From Candidatus Helarchaeota archaeon (GTDB lineage Archaea; Asgardarchaeota; Lokiarchaeia; Helarchaeales; JABXJV01), in the NCBI GenBank assembly GCA_013375355.1, contig JABXJV010000378.1:1-6604 (forward strand): a DNA stretch of 6,604 nucleotides. Direction: 5' to 3'. The notes under the pieces are model-generated. The model was not told where the DNA came from, did no database searches, and saw nothing but the letters and a program-made list of their open reading frames with translations. The position numbers and the translations under genes were made by a program. Shown in pieces: positions 5,168 through 6,604 of this stretch (position 1 is its first letter; each line of letters begins with the position of its first letter).

Positions 5168-6316
5168 ATGAATAATCTAAATTGTGATGTATTAATTGTA
5201 GGTGCTGGTGTAGCAGGATTATGTGCTGCAATAGCTGCTGCAAGAAACAAATTAGACACAATATTAATTGAAAAAGAGTCAGAGATTGGATATAAGATAA
5301 AAGGAGAATGTATTGAAAAGAAATCTCCTATATTTGAAAAAATCTTTGGAAAAGGTTTACCTAAAGATGTAATCCTCAATGAATTAACAGGGAGAAGAAT
5401 CTATTCTCCTAGTGCTAAAAAATTTATGGAAATGGAACATTCAGAACTGATGGTGGCTATTGATTATCGACTTTTTATGATTGAAATATTCAAAGAATTA
5501 TCAAAAACTAATTGTAGAGTATTTCTAAACACAAAATTTTTGAATATTATTGAAGAAAATAAAAAAGTTGTGGGAGCGACTTGTATAAAGGATAATGAAG
5601 AATTTGATATTAAAGCAAAATTCATAATTGCTGCTGATGGAAATGAGTCAAAAATTGGTAATGAACTAAATATTATACAACCCGAAATTTACTACTCATT
5701 AAAGTTTAATTATGAGAATTTAACAGTACCAAATCCAAATAATATCGAATTGCATCTTATTACTGACCCTCCTGGGGCAATGTGGATATTCCCTAAGGGT
5801 CCAAGTTCTGGAGAAACAGGAATAACAGTATGGACACACGAATTGCCAGATAATTTTGACATCTTGGAACTATGGAGAAAGAAAAGCATGGAAAATGATA
5901 GAATGAGAGGTATTATCAAAGAAGCTAAGAGTTATTATATTTCTAGAGATTTTTTGAATTTTGGGGGACCCATTAAGAATATTTTTGGCAATGGTGTTGC
6001 ATTTGTTGGAGATGCTGGAGGGCATGTAGGGGCAATCGGTGCATCAGGAATTATTTCATGTATGTCAACTGGATTCGATGTTGCCGAATTTGTGGCAAAT
6101 GCACTCCTTACTGAAGGTGAAATTACGGAAGGAATGGTTGAAGAATTTAAACGTAAGTATAAAAAATCACAAATTCAGAAATATTTAAAGAAAGAACAGA
6201 GTGCTGGGAAAATGCTTAGAAATGTTTTGTTTAAATCTTTTAAAACCGAAGAAATTATCGATGAAAATTGGGAAAAACTAGAGACTATGGTTGTTTCCCA
6301 ATCTGGAGATTTTTAA
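5168..6316 (+). CDS. Geranylgeranyl reductase (GGR)-family FAD-dependent oxidoreductase
   Basis: This 382-residue protein has the p-hydroxybenzoate-hydroxylase-type FAD fold of archaeal GGRs, which reduce double bonds of geranylgeranyl chains in membrane lipids or quinones; family length is about 390-450. Visible motifs: V-G-A-G-V-A-G-L (11-18) with E35 ending the second strand for the ADP ribose; A-A-D-G (155-158); and the second FAD motif V-G-D-A-G-G (280-285) followed by G-A-S-G-I. Departures from the family: the substrate-side motif YxWxFPx7-8GxG reads A204-M-W206-I-F208-P209, eight residues, G218-I-T220, so the Tyr and the last Gly are missing. The usual K-x-C-G-E pattern near the flavin reads K43-I-K45-G-E-C48, with the cysteine moved three places. 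It is probably a cytoplasmic enzyme acting at the membrane on an isoprenoid or other unsaturated chain, but substrate is open. ATG at 5168 has a weak GGGAA nine bases upstream. It is divergent from the Rossmann/cysteine protein, a possible partner. Confidence 0.85.
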   Translation: MNNLNCDVLIVGAGVAGLCAAIAAARNKLDTILIEKESEIGYKIKGECIEKKSPIFEKIFGKGLPKDVILNELTGRRIYSPSAKKFMEMEHSELMVAIDYRLFMIEIFKELSKTNCRVFLNTKFLNIIEENKKVVGATCIKDNEEFDIKAKFIIAADGNESKIGNELNIIQPEIYYSLKFNYENLTVPNPNNIELHLITDPPGAMWIFPKGPSSGETGITVWTHELPDNFDILELWRKKSMENDRMRGIIKEAKSYYISRDFLNFGGPIKNIFGNGVAFVGDAGGHVGAIGASGIISCMSTGFDVAEFVANALLTEGEITEGMVEEFKRKYKKSQIQKYLKKEQSAGKMLRNVLFKSFKTEEIIDENWEKLETMVVSQSGDF

Positions 6317-6330
6317 ATACAAAAATAATT

Positions 6331-6353
6331 TTAATATTATAAGAAAATATTAA
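6331..6353 (+). terminator. AT-only inverted repeat after the GGR-family gene (weak terminator candidate)
   Basis: TTAATATT (6331-6338) and AATATTAA (6346-6353) form 8-bp arms with a 7-base loop, 15 bases after the stop. The stem has no G-C pairs and no clean U-run follows, so as an RNA hairpin it is weak. It could equally be chance in AT-rich DNA. Confidence 0.2.
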
Positions 6354-6370
6354 GAGTACGAAATTAAAAT

Positions 6371-6384
6371 GTAAATTAATAAAT
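6371..6384 (+). promoter_or_regulatory. Candidate TATA region for the last gene
   Basis: An AT-rich element containing TAAATTAATAAAT ends 29 bases before the proposed TTG start at 6413. That implies a very short or near-absent leader. It lies in the 96-bp gap after the GGR-family gene; support is limited to position and composition. Confidence 0.25.
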
Positions 6385-6412
6385 GAGACTATCTTAAGTT
6401 TGTGAAAAAAGT

Positions 6413-6604
6413 TTGATTTCTAACGTTTGGATTATCAATAAAAATAATAGCTTATGCGTGTTACAAAAGAATTATGGTGAATTTAACAAAATAGACAAGG
6501 ATTTATTTGGCGGTTTTATAACTGCTTTTTTCAATTTTTCTGAGGAGCTTAGTGGGGAAAGTATAAGATCCGTAACGATGGGTTCGTTTAAATTTTTCTA
6601 TCAA
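6413..6604 (+). CDS. N-terminal part of a small Asgard-type roadblock/longin-like protein (cut by window edge)
   Basis: The reading frame is open from a stop at 6395-6397 to the right edge. The only usual start codon before the conserved-looking part is TTG at 6413-6415, giving 64 visible residues. The pattern is a first strand V-W-I-I-N-K-N (5-11), a turn, a second strand with C-V-L-Q-K-N-Y-G (15-22), D-K-D-L-F-G-G-F-I-T-A-F-F-N-F-S-E-E-L (28-46) as a helix, then I-R-S-V-T-M-G-S-F-K-F-F-Y (51-63) as further strands. The strand-strand-helix-strand order with a G-G-F-x-x-A helix recalls longin or roadblock/LC7 domains, which are expanded in Asgard archaea and there often act with small GTPases. 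This assignment is by pattern memory, moderate at best. A weak TGTGA lies eight bases before the TTG. The rest of the protein, and so its full domain content, is outside the window. Confidence 0.55.
   Translation, partial: MISNVWIINKNNSLCVLQKNYGEFNKIDKDLFGGFITAFFNFSEELSGESIRSVTMGSFKFFYQ

Noticed and set aside
5161..5379. Minus-strand frame overlapping the start of the GGR-family gene
   Set aside because: It is antisense to the FAD-binding motif region, whose coding sense is certain, so it is not a gene.

Overview
The window is AT-rich and looks archaeal. It has AT-rich TATA-like boxes 25-50 bases before genes, frequent TTG/GTG starts, a geranylgeranyl-reductase-type flavoprotein, and an exported glycoprotein-like protein with one C-terminal membrane anchor. 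The truncated gene at the right edge resembles small proteins I associate with Asgard archaea (Lokiarchaeia-like genomes), probably of the roadblock/longin type. An Asgard source is my best guess, from general resemblance rather than a search.

Layout from left to right: (1) the 3' part of a plus-strand gene with a DUF7064/CrtC-like DHSWG motif, cut by the left edge. (2) A convergent minus-strand gene for an exported, sequon-rich, membrane-anchored protein. (3) A minus-strand gene for an unrecognised Trp-rich 386-residue protein. (4) A plus-strand CaCA-type cation/Ca2+ exchanger, divergent from gene 3. (5) A minus-strand gene for a Rossmann-type protein with a three-cysteine cluster, convergent with gene 4. 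(6) A plus-strand FAD-dependent GGR-family oxidoreductase, divergent from gene 5 across only 54 bp. (7) The first 64 codons of a plus-strand gene running off the right edge.

No two adjacent genes form a tight co-directional operon. The orientations are + - - + - + +, so most genes should have their own promoter. The closest link is the divergent pair 5/6: a flavoprotein reductase whose GGR signature motif is altered, next to a nucleotide-binding-like protein with a Cx3Cx5CP cluster. I infer that they may act together in redox chemistry on an isoprenoid or other lipid. Gene 1's fold family includes carotenoid hydratase-like proteins and could fit a lipid theme, but it is separated by other genes and the link is weak.

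I see no CRISPR array, tRNA, rRNA, insertion sequence or phage gene. No gap between genes exceeds about 185 bases. The points most worth following are the atypical GGR and its partner, the altered first alpha-repeat of the exchanger, the unrecognised Trp-rich protein, a 12-bp palindrome between two divergent promoters, and the very high share of non-ATG starts.
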